This document shows positions 22,549-30,205 of a stretch of 37,232 bases of DNA, piece by piece (positions within the stretch are counted from its first letter, which is position 1; each line of letters opens with the position of its first letter). Under the pieces are notes generated by a model that saw only the letters and a list, made by a program, of their open reading frames with translations, was not told where the DNA came from and made no database searches. The stretch is from the NCBI GenBank assembly GCA_030615025.1, contig JAUXAB010000032.1, forward strand, positions 1 to 37,232. Direction: 5' to 3'. Origin of the DNA: Phycisphaerae bacterium. Its GTDB lineage: Bacteria > Planctomycetota > Phycisphaerae > Sedimentisphaerales > Anaerobacaceae. A program made the translations under genes and the position numbers.

Positions 22549-24333
22549 TTATCCGACAATTATTGCCTCATCCGGATAATTGTATTGAGCCGGTTTTAAA
22601 TTAAACGTCAGCGCCGCCAGTAGCGTCAATGGCCCAAGTCTGCCAACAAATATCACCACAATAATAATCAATTTGCCCGCGGTTGTCAAGGAAGGCGTTA
22701 TGCCTGTTGTCAAGCCGACAGTCCCCAGAGCGGAGCCCGCCTCGAACATAATCTGCGACATAGTAAAGCCGTTTGCATTTTCGGTGATACTCAGTGCCAA
22801 TGAGGCGCCGAACAAGACGGCAACGAAAAGCAGTGTAACAGTAATTGCCCTGCCGACGACAACTACCCGAACCGAACGCTTAAACATCTCGACTTCCTCT
22901 CGCTTTCGCAGGGCAGCAAAAACGGTCATTATTATTACTGCCAGCGTCACCGTCTTTATTCCTCCTGCGGTCGAGCCGGGCGAGCCTCCGACGAACATAA
23001 GTAGAATCAAAATAAGTTTGCTCGAAGTCGATAGTGCCGGGATATCGATAGTATTAAATCCAGCCGTCCTGGCCGTAATCGACTGAAACAATGCGCCGAG
23101 AACGCCGGTATTTGAAGCGGAATCACTCCTGCCTGCGTAGCGCTCAAACAAAAGGATAGCCAGCATCCCCAGCACTATGAGGCAGGCACTTACGCTAAGA
23201 ACAATTTTGGTCTGCAGCCGCATCCTTTTTGGCGCTTCCATCGAAAGCCGGTAGCGCGTATTGAAACGTCTTTTGAAGAACCGATTTATCCTGTCGGCTG
23301 CAATGTTGGCCAGGTCGTAGAGCACACCGAAGCCGAGTCCGCCCAGGATTATCAGCGGACAAATCACTGCATATATGCCCCAGCTTCTATCGTAGCTAAT
23401 GAAACTTTTGCTGAACAAACTAAAGCCGGCATTGCAAAAAGCACTGATTGAATGAAAGATACTGTAGTACCACTGCTCATGTACATTACCGGCCCAACCG
23501 GGTACGTCGTTCCACATCCCGAAGATAGTGACCGCACCAACAGCTTCAATAAATATCGTCCCGATAAAGATGAAAGCAATCATGTTGCCTATTCGACTAA
23601 CCGTGCGGGCACTGAGCAGGTCCTGCATTGCCACCGATTCACGCAAGGAGAGCGCCTGTCCTAACAGCAGGGCAAATACCGCACCAAACATAACTATCCC
23701 CAGGCCGCCAAGCTGAATCAGCGACAGGATTATCAACTGCCCCATCAGACTGAAATCCTGGCCGGTATCTCTTACGATAAGACCGGTAACACAGGTGGCA
23801 CTGGTCGCCGTGAACAGGGCATCAACAAAGCTTGCTCTTTCGTTGGTGGATGCCTTCGGCAGGCACAGAAGCCCTGCCCCGCAGGTTATCAAGACTAAAA
23901 AACTTGCAATCAATGTCCGTGTCGGACTCTTGCCTGAAGCTGCCAGATTTACGCTGGTTCGGCAAAGCTTGGTGACTACTTGCAGAACAAGATAAATACC
24001 GACTGCTAAATGCCGAACTGTCTGGGGCTCGTCTCTGTAAAACCATCGGCCTGCTCCGAGCATAGCAATGCCAAGCGCAAGCAAAAATAGGATTTCAAAC
24101 CAGTTTGCCCGCCAGAATTCCCTCATCGAAACTGCATTAAGCAGCCGAATTATTTTCTCAACTATGAAGACACAAAGCAAAGCAACCTGAGCAGTGTACA
24201 AAATCCCCACCGGCAGCAGTGGCTTATCAAAGCCGAACCGTGCAACAAAAGACGCTGCAACCGCCGCCGCAGTCAAGGCGTTAACGCCGATTAAAACCTT
24301 CTCCAACAGATTGTTTTTGTAGTGTATCTGCAT
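22549..24333 (-). CDS. TrkH/KtrB-type potassium channel subunit
   Basis: A 594-residue polytopic membrane protein. It has the four pore-loop repeats expected of Trk/Ktr: TSATCVTGL, HSISAFCNAGFS, SITARTAGFNT, and GSALGTVGLTTG, each with the filter Gly. About 120 N-terminal residues add extra membrane helices before the core (LIGVNALTAAAVAASFVARFG; ALLCVFIVEKIIRLL; WFEILFLLALGIAML), making it longer than KtrB (about 450) and TrkH (about 480). I chose the ATG at 24333 (MQIHYKNN); the longer frame continues into repeat-like DNA. With the RCK subunit downstream it should form a gated K+ (or Na+/K+) uptake system. Confidence 0.9.
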   Translation of the reverse strand: MQIHYKNNLLEKVLIGVNALTAAAVAASFVARFGFDKPLLPVGILYTAQVALLCVFIVEKIIRLLNAVSMREFWRANWFEILFLLALGIAMLGAGRWFYRDEPQTVRHLAVGIYLVLQVVTKLCRTSVNLAASGKSPTRTLIASFLVLITCGAGLLCLPKASTNERASFVDALFTATSATCVTGLIVRDTGQDFSLMGQLIILSLIQLGGLGIVMFGAVFALLLGQALSLRESVAMQDLLSARTVSRIGNMIAFIFIGTIFIEAVGAVTIFGMWNDVPGWAGNVHEQWYYSIFHSISAFCNAGFSLFSKSFISYDRSWGIYAVICPLIILGGLGFGVLYDLANIAADRINRFFKRRFNTRYRLSMEAPKRMRLQTKIVLSVSACLIVLGMLAILLFERYAGRSDSASNTGVLGALFQSITARTAGFNTIDIPALSTSSKLILILLMFVGGSPGSTAGGIKTVTLAVIIMTVFAALRKREEVEMFKRSVRVVVVGRAITVTLLFVAVLFGASLALSITENANGFTMSQIMFEAGSALGTVGLTTGITPSLTTAGKLIIIVVIFVGRLGPLTLLAALTFNLKPAQYNYPDEAIIVG

Positions 24334-24423
24334 ATTAGCGCATAGCCTATAGCGGATAGAAATAATTGTCAATTGTCAGTTGGAAGTCTCTACGTACTAT
24401 ACTCGACCCGCTATACGCTATTT

Positions 24424-26562
24424 TTAAGCGACATCCGCTAAACCGAGCGAATCACCAAACTTGGCCAACAATGCCCGGCGAATATTCTTGTGCTTCGGCC
24501 TGGTCAGTGTCGGGTCGGAGCGGACCAGCTCGAATGCGTTTTTCCTTGCCATAACCAACAGGTCATAGTCGTCCACGATATTTGCGATTTTCAAATCCGG
24601 CAGGCCGTGCTGCCGTGTGCTAAACAGTTCGCCCGGCCCACGCAGCCGCAAATCGTGTTCAGCTATCTCAAAACCATCGTTGCTTCTGGTTATCATTTCA
24701 AGTCTGCTTTTTGCTACCTCGCTTTCAGTCTCGGCAAACAAAAGACAATACGATTTAGCCTCTCCTCTTCCGATGCGTCCTCTCAACTGGTGCAGCTGCG
24801 CCAGCCCGAATCTATCCGCTCCCTCTATAACCATTATCGTTGCGTTCGGCACATCCACTCCCACCTCTATCACGACGGTTGAAACCAGCACATCAATTTT
24901 GCCTTTTCTGAATTCGGCCATAATCTGCTGCTTCTTCGTAGAGGGCATCTGGCCGTGCAGAAGCTCAACAGTAAATTCCGGGAAAACTTCAGCCAGGTGT
25001 TTGCATTCATTAGTTGCAGCCTTTATATCGGTGTTTTCCTCAAGTACAGTTATGCGTGGATAAACAAAATACGCCTGTTTCTTTGCCTTTAGACGCTCGC
25101 GGATAAACTGGTATGCTTTTTGGAGGGTTTCCCGGTTGACCCAGCGTGTAGTAACAGCACCTCTGCCCGGCGGCGAATGCCTGATAATAGAGACATCCAA
25201 ATCGCCGAATGCGGTCATCGCCAGCGTCCGGGGGATAGGCGTAGCCGTCATAACAAAACAATGCGGCGTGGTTCGCTTTCGCAACTGTGCCCTCTGTGCA
25301 ACTCCAAATTTATGCTGCTCATCAATCACAACCAGGCCGAGCTTTTGAAATTCTATATCTTCCTGCAACAGTGCCACCGTCCCGACGACAATATCCATCG
25401 CTCCCTGCTTTATTTTCTCCAGGAGCTGTGTCCTCTTTTTACCGGTCAATCCTCCTGTTATCAAAACCCTTCTCACTTTGCTGTTCTTCAAATATCTTTC
25501 GATACTCAAAAAATGCTGAGCCGCCAGAATCTCTGTAGGCGCCATAATGGCCACCTGCGTCCTGTTGGCGACCGCCAGCAGAGCTGCGTAGAGCGCCACT
25601 ACCGTTTTGCCCGACCCGACGTCACCCTGAAGGAGACGGTTCATCGGCTCAGGTTTTGCCATATCCGCGACAATCTCGGCTATCGCGCCGTTTTGGTCTT
25701 CGGTGAGCAGGAATGGAAAGCGCTTTCTAATTCGGCTGTCGATTTCGTCATTGCAAGTCATCGGCACCGCCGTCGAGAAATGCCGTCTCCTTACCCGCCG
25801 AAGTGCCAACCCCAACTGCATCAAAAATAATTCATCATACTTTAGCCTGTGCTTTGCCTGGGCTAATTTGGCCTCATCCGGCGGCAAATGTATCCAGCTA
25901 AATGCATTTTTTCTGCTGACCAGATTCGCTTTAGCCTGAAAGTTTTTGTCATAAAACTCAGGTACAAGCTCAGTTAAGTTATCGAGCACCGGCCTGATTA
26001 TTCGTTTGATTTGTCTGCTGGAGAGTTTGCTGGAGGCGGGATAAACTCCGCCGCTGAAATATTCAGCCGGTTCCGAACTTTTCTCGTCGAGCACCAGGAA
26101 TTTCGGATTGGTCATTTGCAACTGATGCTTGTATAAAGAAACCTTACCCGATGCCGTTATTACCTGACCCGGTTTTAATTGATTGCGAAGAAACCCGCCG
26201 TGAAACCATATAATCCTGCACACCTCTGTATCATCGCTGATTATAGCTTCAAATATCGGCTGCCGACGATAGCTCTGGTAGTCTGTTGACTCGACCATAC
26301 CGACAACGGTAACCGTCTGGTTGGGCTGCATTTGATTTATCTTTATCGGCTCGGGCGAGAAATTCCAGTCCCGCGGAAAATACTCTAACAAATCCCCCAC
26401 GGTATATACCCCCAACTGCGCAAAAGTCCTGGCTCTGGCTGGCCCAACGCCCTTAAGGTACTGTACCGGCATCGACAAATCGAGCTTCTTGATTCTCGAT
26501 TCTCGATTCTCGATTCTCGTCGAGCATTGAGTATCTGATTTTTCACTATTCTTCAAAACCAT
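24424..26562 (-). CDS. recG: ATP-dependent DNA helicase RecG
   Basis: Unwinds stalled replication forks and branched intermediates. The wedge/OB domain has YLKGVGPARARTFAQLGV and a TVVGMVEST strand. The helicase core has Walker A GDVGSGKTVVAL, DEQH in VVIDEQHKFGVAQR, TATPIPRTLA, VSTVVIEVGVDVPNA and QLRGRIGRGEAKSYCLL. From the ATG at 26562 it is 712 residues, overlapping pcm by 17 nt with GGCGAG upstream. An ATG at 26472 (MPVQYLKG) would give 682 residues, closer to the usual length, but has a poor ribosome-binding site. The extra 30 residues come from a GATTCTC tandem repeat (about 26488-26520), so the true start is uncertain. It is placed in a run with pcm and trkH. Confidence 0.95.
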   Translation of the reverse strand: MVLKNSEKSDTQCSTRIENRESRIKKLDLSMPVQYLKGVGPARARTFAQLGVYTVGDLLEYFPRDWNFSPEPIKINQMQPNQTVTVVGMVESTDYQSYRRQPIFEAIISDDTEVCRIIWFHGGFLRNQLKPGQVITASGKVSLYKHQLQMTNPKFLVLDEKSSEPAEYFSGGVYPASSKLSSRQIKRIIRPVLDNLTELVPEFYDKNFQAKANLVSRKNAFSWIHLPPDEAKLAQAKHRLKYDELFLMQLGLALRRVRRRHFSTAVPMTCNDEIDSRIRKRFPFLLTEDQNGAIAEIVADMAKPEPMNRLLQGDVGSGKTVVALYAALLAVANRTQVAIMAPTEILAAQHFLSIERYLKNSKVRRVLITGGLTGKKRTQLLEKIKQGAMDIVVGTVALLQEDIEFQKLGLVVIDEQHKFGVAQRAQLRKRTTPHCFVMTATPIPRTLAMTAFGDLDVSIIRHSPPGRGAVTTRWVNRETLQKAYQFIRERLKAKKQAYFVYPRITVLEENTDIKAATNECKHLAEVFPEFTVELLHGQMPSTKKQQIMAEFRKGKIDVLVSTVVIEVGVDVPNATIMVIEGADRFGLAQLHQLRGRIGRGEAKSYCLLFAETESEVAKSRLEMITRSNDGFEIAEHDLRLRGPGELFSTRQHGLPDLKIANIVDDYDLLVMARKNAFELVRSDPTLTRPKHKNIRRALLAKFGDSLGLADVA
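26488..26520. repeat. GATTCTC tandem run at the recG 5' end
   Basis: Four near-identical 7-nt units (GATTCTC) followed by GTCGAGCATTGAG. Translated on the minus strand this gives RIENRESRIKK. The same CGA-rich simple repeat type appears at 18618-18648 and, in weaker form, near 3315 and 34915. Confidence 0.7.
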
Positions 26563-27247
26563 ACTCGCCGAGTAGTTTAACAAACCGGACATCACAGATG
26601 AATCTTTTAGTAATGTGTGCCGCTTTTTTTTCGCAGACCACCAGCTCCTGGACTCCCGGCGGACCGACCGGTGCGACAATCAAACCGCCATCTGCAAGCT
26701 GCTTGAGCAGAGGCTGCGGTATCTTCGGCACCGCTGCGGTAATCATAATCCTGTCAAAGCAGGGTTCCCATTTTGCCATACGTTGCAAAATAGGGTCCCA
26801 CCTTTGTCGGGGCCAGCCGCAACTGCCGTCACCAACATAGAATTCAATATTATCGATGCCCAATCTGCCCAAAACCGCCTGAGCCGATTCTGACAACTGG
26901 CCAAATCTTTCTATCGTATAGACTTTCTTTACCAGCTTGCACAAAATGGCAGTTTGATATCCGCTGCCCGTACCAATCTCCAGAACCTCGCAATCGCGAT
27001 TGACCTTCAGCTCTTGAGTCATCAGGGCAACGATATACGGCTGAGAGATAGTTTGGCCCATCCCGATAGGCAGTGGGTTGTCGGCATAGGCCTGCGACTC
27101 GTAAGCCTGTGGCACAAATTCTTCTCGCCGAACCTCGCCCATCACTCTTAGCATGTCCGGGTCGGTAATATCACGGCCCATCAGGTCCCGGCTGACCATC
27201 CGTTCCTGAGCCCTGGAAAATCTGTCTGTGTTTCCCTGACCGCACAT
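26546..27247 (-). CDS. pcm: Protein-L-isoaspartate O-methyltransferase with an in-frame insertion
   Basis: Repairs isoaspartyl damage in proteins using SAM. The 233-residue protein shows VPQAYESQAYADNPLPIGMGQTISQPYIVA, SAM motif LEIGTGSGYQTA (89-100), and YTIERF. The post-I block VGDGSCGWP then leads to FDRIMITAAVPKIP and LIVAPVG. Between GWP and FDRI relatives have about four residues (ARAP in E. coli). Here there are 17 (RQRWDPILQRMAKWEPC, residues 147-163). The extra 39 nt coincide with a palindrome at 26762-26800 of a repeat family found between genes elsewhere in the window. The frame is kept and all motifs survive, so the enzyme may still work. recG overlaps its end. Confidence 0.93.
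   Translation of the reverse strand: MCGQGNTDRFSRAQERMVSRDLMGRDITDPDMLRVMGEVRREEFVPQAYESQAYADNPLPIGMGQTISQPYIVALMTQELKVNRDCEVLEIGTGSGYQTAILCKLVKKVYTIERFGQLSESAQAVLGRLGIDNIEFYVGDGSCGWPRQRWDPILQRMAKWEPCFDRIMITAAVPKIPQPLLKQLADGGLIVAPVGPPGVQELVVCEKKAAHITKRFICDVRFVKLLGEYGFEE
26762..26800. repeat. Palindromic repeat inside pcm, family member C
   Basis: A 39-nt element, GGGTTCCC plus ATTTTGC (26770-26776), pairing with GCAAAAT (26785-26791) and ending in GGGTCCCA. About 75% identical to member E at 33081-33119. Its length is 13 codons exactly. Confidence 0.8.
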
Positions 27248-27298
27248 AGCTGTAATAATCGCTTTTTAACACCTGTTTTGCAAATCAATTTTTGGCCA

Positions 27299-27362
27299 GC
27301 CCCGTTAGAAGTTCCGATCGCTGTGAGAATCTGCCGCTAAATCTTGGCATTTCTAACGGGGC
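27299..27362. repeat. Inverted repeat with GCCCCGTTAGAA arms
   Basis: Perfect 12-bp arms GCCCCGTTAGAA (27299-27310) and TTCTAACGGGGC (27351-27362) enclose 40 nt. It looks like a tiny MITE or a structured element. It lies in the pcm-bioD spacer, next to member D of the other palindrome family. Confidence 0.75.
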
Positions 27363-27420
27363 CAGGATTAAGTTCGTTGCTATCCGGCTGCTAAGTGGTA
27401 AAATGCTATAGTTTTGCGGT

Positions 27421-27517
27421 GGTTCCCATTTTGTCCCGCACCAATTGAGCTTAGGGCTTCGACGTTGAGCTCAGCCGAAGCGCTCACGTCTAATTAGTGC
27501 GGGATCGCAAAATGGCA
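27421..27517. repeat. Large nested palindrome, family member D (upstream of bioD)
   Basis: Outer arms are CCATTTTG (27426-27433) and CAAAATGG (27508-27515). The next pair is CCCGCAC (27435-27441) / GTGCGGG (27497-27503), followed by an imperfect CACcAATT/AATTaGTG pair and an inner GCTTCG/CGAAGC stem. The 27248-27554 spacer holds nothing else that I can see. Confidence 0.8.
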
Positions 27518-27554
27518 GCTTATTATCCAGACGAGTTTAGCGAAAAGACTCTAA

Positions 27555-28295
27555 ATGCCGATTGACCTGAACTTACCCAAAAAGAGCGGCCTTTTTATAG
27601 CCGGTACTGAAGCTGGCGTGGGTAAAACGCTCATAGCCGGTGCCATCGCTAAAATCTTAACCGATAATGGCCTGAAAGTCGGTGTATTCAAACCCATTGC
27701 CACCGGATGTACCCGCCGCTGGGAAGGCATTGTTAGCTGCGATACCGAGTTCTTGGCTAACTGCGCAAACAGCGACCTGTCCCTTTCCACAATTACCCCT
27801 GTCGGCTACGTTACCCCAGCAGCTCCCATTGTAGGTGCTGCTCAGGAAGGACGTCCGATAGATTTCGACAGCATCGCAGCCGCTTACAAAGATATATGCG
27901 AAAATTCCGACATAGTGATTGTCGAAGGCATCGGTGGTGTGCGCATGCCTTTGACGTTGGAATTTGACCTGCTGGATTTGGCGGTAGAATTCTCTCTGCC
28001 TGTGGTGGTAATCACCCCCCTGAATCCGGGGACGATAAACCATACACTTATGACGATTGACTGCATCCGCGCTGCACAGTTGGAAATTGCCGGGGTAGTC
28101 ATCAACGGCTACAACGCCACCGAAGCAACAGTTGCCGAAGAGACCGCCGGCCAGGTAGTGACCCAATGCAGCGGTGTAAATGTCCTTTGCATTGTGCCTT
28201 TCGATGAAACCGTTGATATCGAGGCACCGAATCTGGGAGAAGTGATTGTCCCCTCCATGATGGATTGCGACTGGACAAAATTAGCGCAAAAGTAA
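27555..28295 (+). CDS. bioD: Dethiobiotin synthetase
   Basis: ATP-dependent closure of the ureido ring of dethiobiotin from DAPA and CO2, the penultimate step of biotin synthesis. The 246-residue protein has the P-loop GTEAGVGKT (17-25), KPIATGC (46-52) with the substrate-binding Lys, EGIGGVRMPL, and ITPLNPGTINHTLMTI. No other bio gene lies in the window, so it is probably split from the cluster or acts alone. The start has only AAAAG upstream. The long palindromic spacer (27299-27517) lies between it and the divergent pcm gene and may hold or disturb the promoter. Its stop codon is one base from the end of the broken HAAS gene on the other strand. Confidence 0.93.
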   Translation: MPIDLNLPKKSGLFIAGTEAGVGKTLIAGAIAKILTDNGLKVGVFKPIATGCTRRWEGIVSCDTEFLANCANSDLSLSTITPVGYVTPAAPIVGAAQEGRPIDFDSIAAAYKDICENSDIVIVEGIGGVRMPLTLEFDLLDLAVEFSLPVVVITPLNPGTINHTLMTIDCIRAAQLEIAGVVINGYNATEATVAEETAGQVVTQCSGVNVLCIVPFDETVDIEAPNLGEVIVPSMMDCDWTKLAQK

Positions 28296-28296
28296 T

Positions 28297-28872
28297 TTAT
28301 GAACCAGCTGTCTGCCACCTTTGTAACAGCTTTCTACCCTTCCGCCACGTCCTGAGCCGCAAGAACAATACTGTTATCAGCACCGCCTGCAAGAGAACCA
28401 GGATTATGGCAGCCAATAAGATACCGATTTCATCATTGAACAGGTACTCGACGCGGTGCCCAAAGACTCCATACCACCATGTATTAGGTTTTTTCTCGAG
28501 CCACAGATACAGAATACTGCATGGGAAGTTTATGACAGTGTAAATCTAGGTGGACACAGCCCCAAAGCCGAACCAATAAAACCGACCAAGCAAAAGAAGC
28601 CAGTCTACCACAAATAGAGTGATAGCTACCGGAATATATACACTAATCCATCGAAGACGTTTCCGAAGACCGCAGCCTACAGTTTGCGAACTGCCAAGCT
28701 TTTCAATGGCCCGGAGCACAGCATCCTCGCGGGACAGACCTTCGGCTTCAAGGTCAGCTGTTTTTTTGAGCAAATGGTCTTCCAGCTCTTTCCTTATCTG
28801 CGCAGTGTCTTTTTCATTGCGGTTGGCATATATCATTACTCCATCGAGATATTTTTGCAGTGCCAGGACCAT
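28297..28872 (-). pseudogene. HAAS-domain membrane protein interrupted by an in-frame TAG
   Basis: The first part (28546-28872) encodes 108 residues. An N-terminal HAAS/DUF1700-like helical domain (LQKYLDGVMIYANRNEKDTAQIRKELEDHLLKKTADLEAEGLS, then EDAVLRAIEKLG) is followed by one membrane helix, ending ...GFGAVST and TAG (28546-28548). The same frame continues for 82 more codons to a TAA at 28297-28299. This part reads as plausible protein: IYTVINFPCSILYLWLEKKPN, WWYGVFGHRVEYLFNDEIG, then a long membrane helix and a basic tail. A complete gene would be 191 residues with one nonsense codon. The N-terminal domain is a close paralogue of the next gene upstream, which ends 2 nt before this ATG. 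A real short protein or a read-through event remain possible. Confidence 0.7.
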
Positions 28873-28874
28873 TA

Positions 28875-29585
28875 CTATTCAACCAGTTTCTGATCAGCCT
28901 TTTCGATTCTCAGATACTCATTCCTTTTAATACTACACATGACACCATTCATGATAGGAAATATAAGGAAGAGCCACGCTGTTATAGCAATGAGCGCAAC
29001 GGTACCTTCATGGGTTCGAAAGTGCTGCAAGAACTGTAGTCCGTTTTCACCGCTGAGGAGACTGACGCCGTCAATGGCCCAGGGAACCTGCAATCCAACG
29101 GCCAGCCCGCCGCAGGCTATCATCCCGTAGGCGCCTCGTCCCACTGCCGCCAAACCCACGGCGGCACCGAGCGGAGCCAGTGAAATACCTCCCATTGAAA
29201 GTAATCCGGCTATGGCCAAAGCTCCGAAGGCAAGAGCTCCCAAGGCAAGATTACCGAAGGCAATCAGGCCCACCGCAACATTGCCGAACGCAATTATTCC
29301 GACCGCTCTTGGCCCTATGGCGATAAATCCGCGAGCGGTGCCCTGAGTACGGACATCCAACAACGCAAAGCCCTTCCTTAGACTATAGCCGACGATCCGC
29401 GCGGTGCCGTGGTCTTCGATGGCTTGAAACACGGCGTCTTCTCGCGGCAGGCCCCGGGTTTGGAGGTCGGCTGTCTTTTGACGCAAATGGTCTTCAAGCT
29501 CAACCCGGATTTTTGCTGCCTCTTCTTCCTTTCGATTGGCGTAGAGAATAACCTGGTCAAGATATTTTTGTAATGCCCGGCTCAT
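28875..29585 (-). CDS. HAAS-domain membrane protein co-encoded with PadR
   Basis: A 236-residue protein. Residues 1-70 form the HAAS/DUF1700-like domain (MSRALQKYLDQVILYANRKEEEAAKIRVELEDHLRQKTADL, GLPREDAVFQAIEDHG). The middle is an unusual run of Gly/Ala repeats with a period near 10 (AIGPRAVGIIAFGNVAVGLI and on), building hydrophobic turns. One clear C-terminal membrane helix follows (VALIAITAWLFLIFPIMNGV). The ATG at 29585 has AGGAG 7 nt upstream and overlaps the padR stop in an ATGA. Such proteins travel with PadR regulators in many bacteria, where the regulator controls them. The function is unknown; membrane stress or lipid sensing has been suggested for relatives. Paralogue of the interrupted gene downstream. 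Confidence 0.75.
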   Translation of the reverse strand: MSRALQKYLDQVILYANRKEEEAAKIRVELEDHLRQKTADLQTRGLPREDAVFQAIEDHGTARIVGYSLRKGFALLDVRTQGTARGFIAIGPRAVGIIAFGNVAVGLIAFGNLALGALAFGALAIAGLLSMGGISLAPLGAAVGLAAVGRGAYGMIACGGLAVGLQVPWAIDGVSLLSGENGLQFLQHFRTHEGTVALIAITAWLFLIFPIMNGVMCSIKRNEYLRIEKADQKLVE

Positions 29586-29956
29586 ATTGTCGCTCCTTTT
29601 ACCTGAGGTTTGGGTAGAAGGTTCTCTGCAGAACCCAGGACTTTTCCCATCGCGGCCGAGAGCATCTGCCATTGCCGGCGGTTGGAGGCAAGGGCTTTGT
29701 GGCCTTTAGAGATTAGACGATAATATTTTCGCTGCCTGCCGTTTTCGGCTAAACGCCACCTTGCAGCTATCAATTTTTTTTCTTCCAGCCGATATAGCAC
29801 CGGATAAATAGTCCCCTCACCGAGTTGCAGAATTCCTTCTGCCCGTTCGTTGAGCTCTTTGACGATAGCATAGCCATAATTTGGCCCGGCTTCCAGGATA
29901 GCTAAAATCAGCGTCTCAACGTTGCCGTCAAGGGTCTGCTTACTAAGTCGTACCAT
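29582..29956 (-). CDS. PadR-family transcriptional regulator
   Basis: A 124-residue winged-helix repressor. The signature run is LDGNVETLILAILEAGPNYGYAIVKELNERAEGILQLGEGTIYPVLYRLEEKKLIAARW, with the wing in NGRQRKYYRLISKGHKAL. The C-terminal helix for dimerisation is short, as in the PadR-s1 group. It opens a three-gene minus-strand operon with two HAAS membrane proteins and overlaps the first by 4 nt. The promoter at 30034-30063 overlaps inverted repeats, so autoregulation is likely. The inducer is unknown. Confidence 0.92.
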   Translation of the reverse strand: MVRLSKQTLDGNVETLILAILEAGPNYGYAIVKELNERAEGILQLGEGTIYPVLYRLEEKKLIAARWRLAENGRQRKYYRLISKGHKALASNRRQWQMLSAAMGKVLGSAENLLPKPQVKGATI

Positions 29957-30009
29957 GTTTCATCTCCCTAATAAAACCCAATGGGATATTCTTGGCCCAT
30001 TACTATGCG

Positions 30010-30063
30010 ATACTTTATAGTGAAAGGTGTAGTATACTATACAGTGTAAAGTATTGTTGTCAA
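30010..30063 (-). promoter_or_regulatory. padR promoter with overlapping operator-like dyads
   Basis: On the minus strand TTGACA (30058-30063) and TAGTAT (30034-30039) have an 18-nt spacer. ATACTTTA (30010-30017) and TAAAGTAT (30047-30054) are exact inverted arms flanking the -10, and TAGTATACTA (30030-30039 region) is a perfect 10-bp palindrome at it. This layout suits PadR autorepression. Confidence 0.55.
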
Positions 30064-30205
30064 GTAGAGAAATCATAAATTTTTAAATTTTTTTGTGGCT
30101 CTTTTCAAAAACCCCATTTTCAGGTATGATAAAGAACTGATTGTTTCCCGTTAATTGTTGATTTCTTTGTGTTTCTGGCAGTAAATTTTTAAGGTAGGAA
30201 GTTTT

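Noticed and set aside
26563..26679. A recG start upstream of 26562
   Set aside because: It would lie deep within pcm with no ribosome-binding site; the family N-terminus begins at YLKGVGPARAR.
28546..28548. Pyrrolysine or programmed read-through at the TAG
   Set aside because: No pyl genes or recoding signals are seen, and other genes here (padR operon, pcm) use TAG as a plain stop; a nonsense mutation is simpler.
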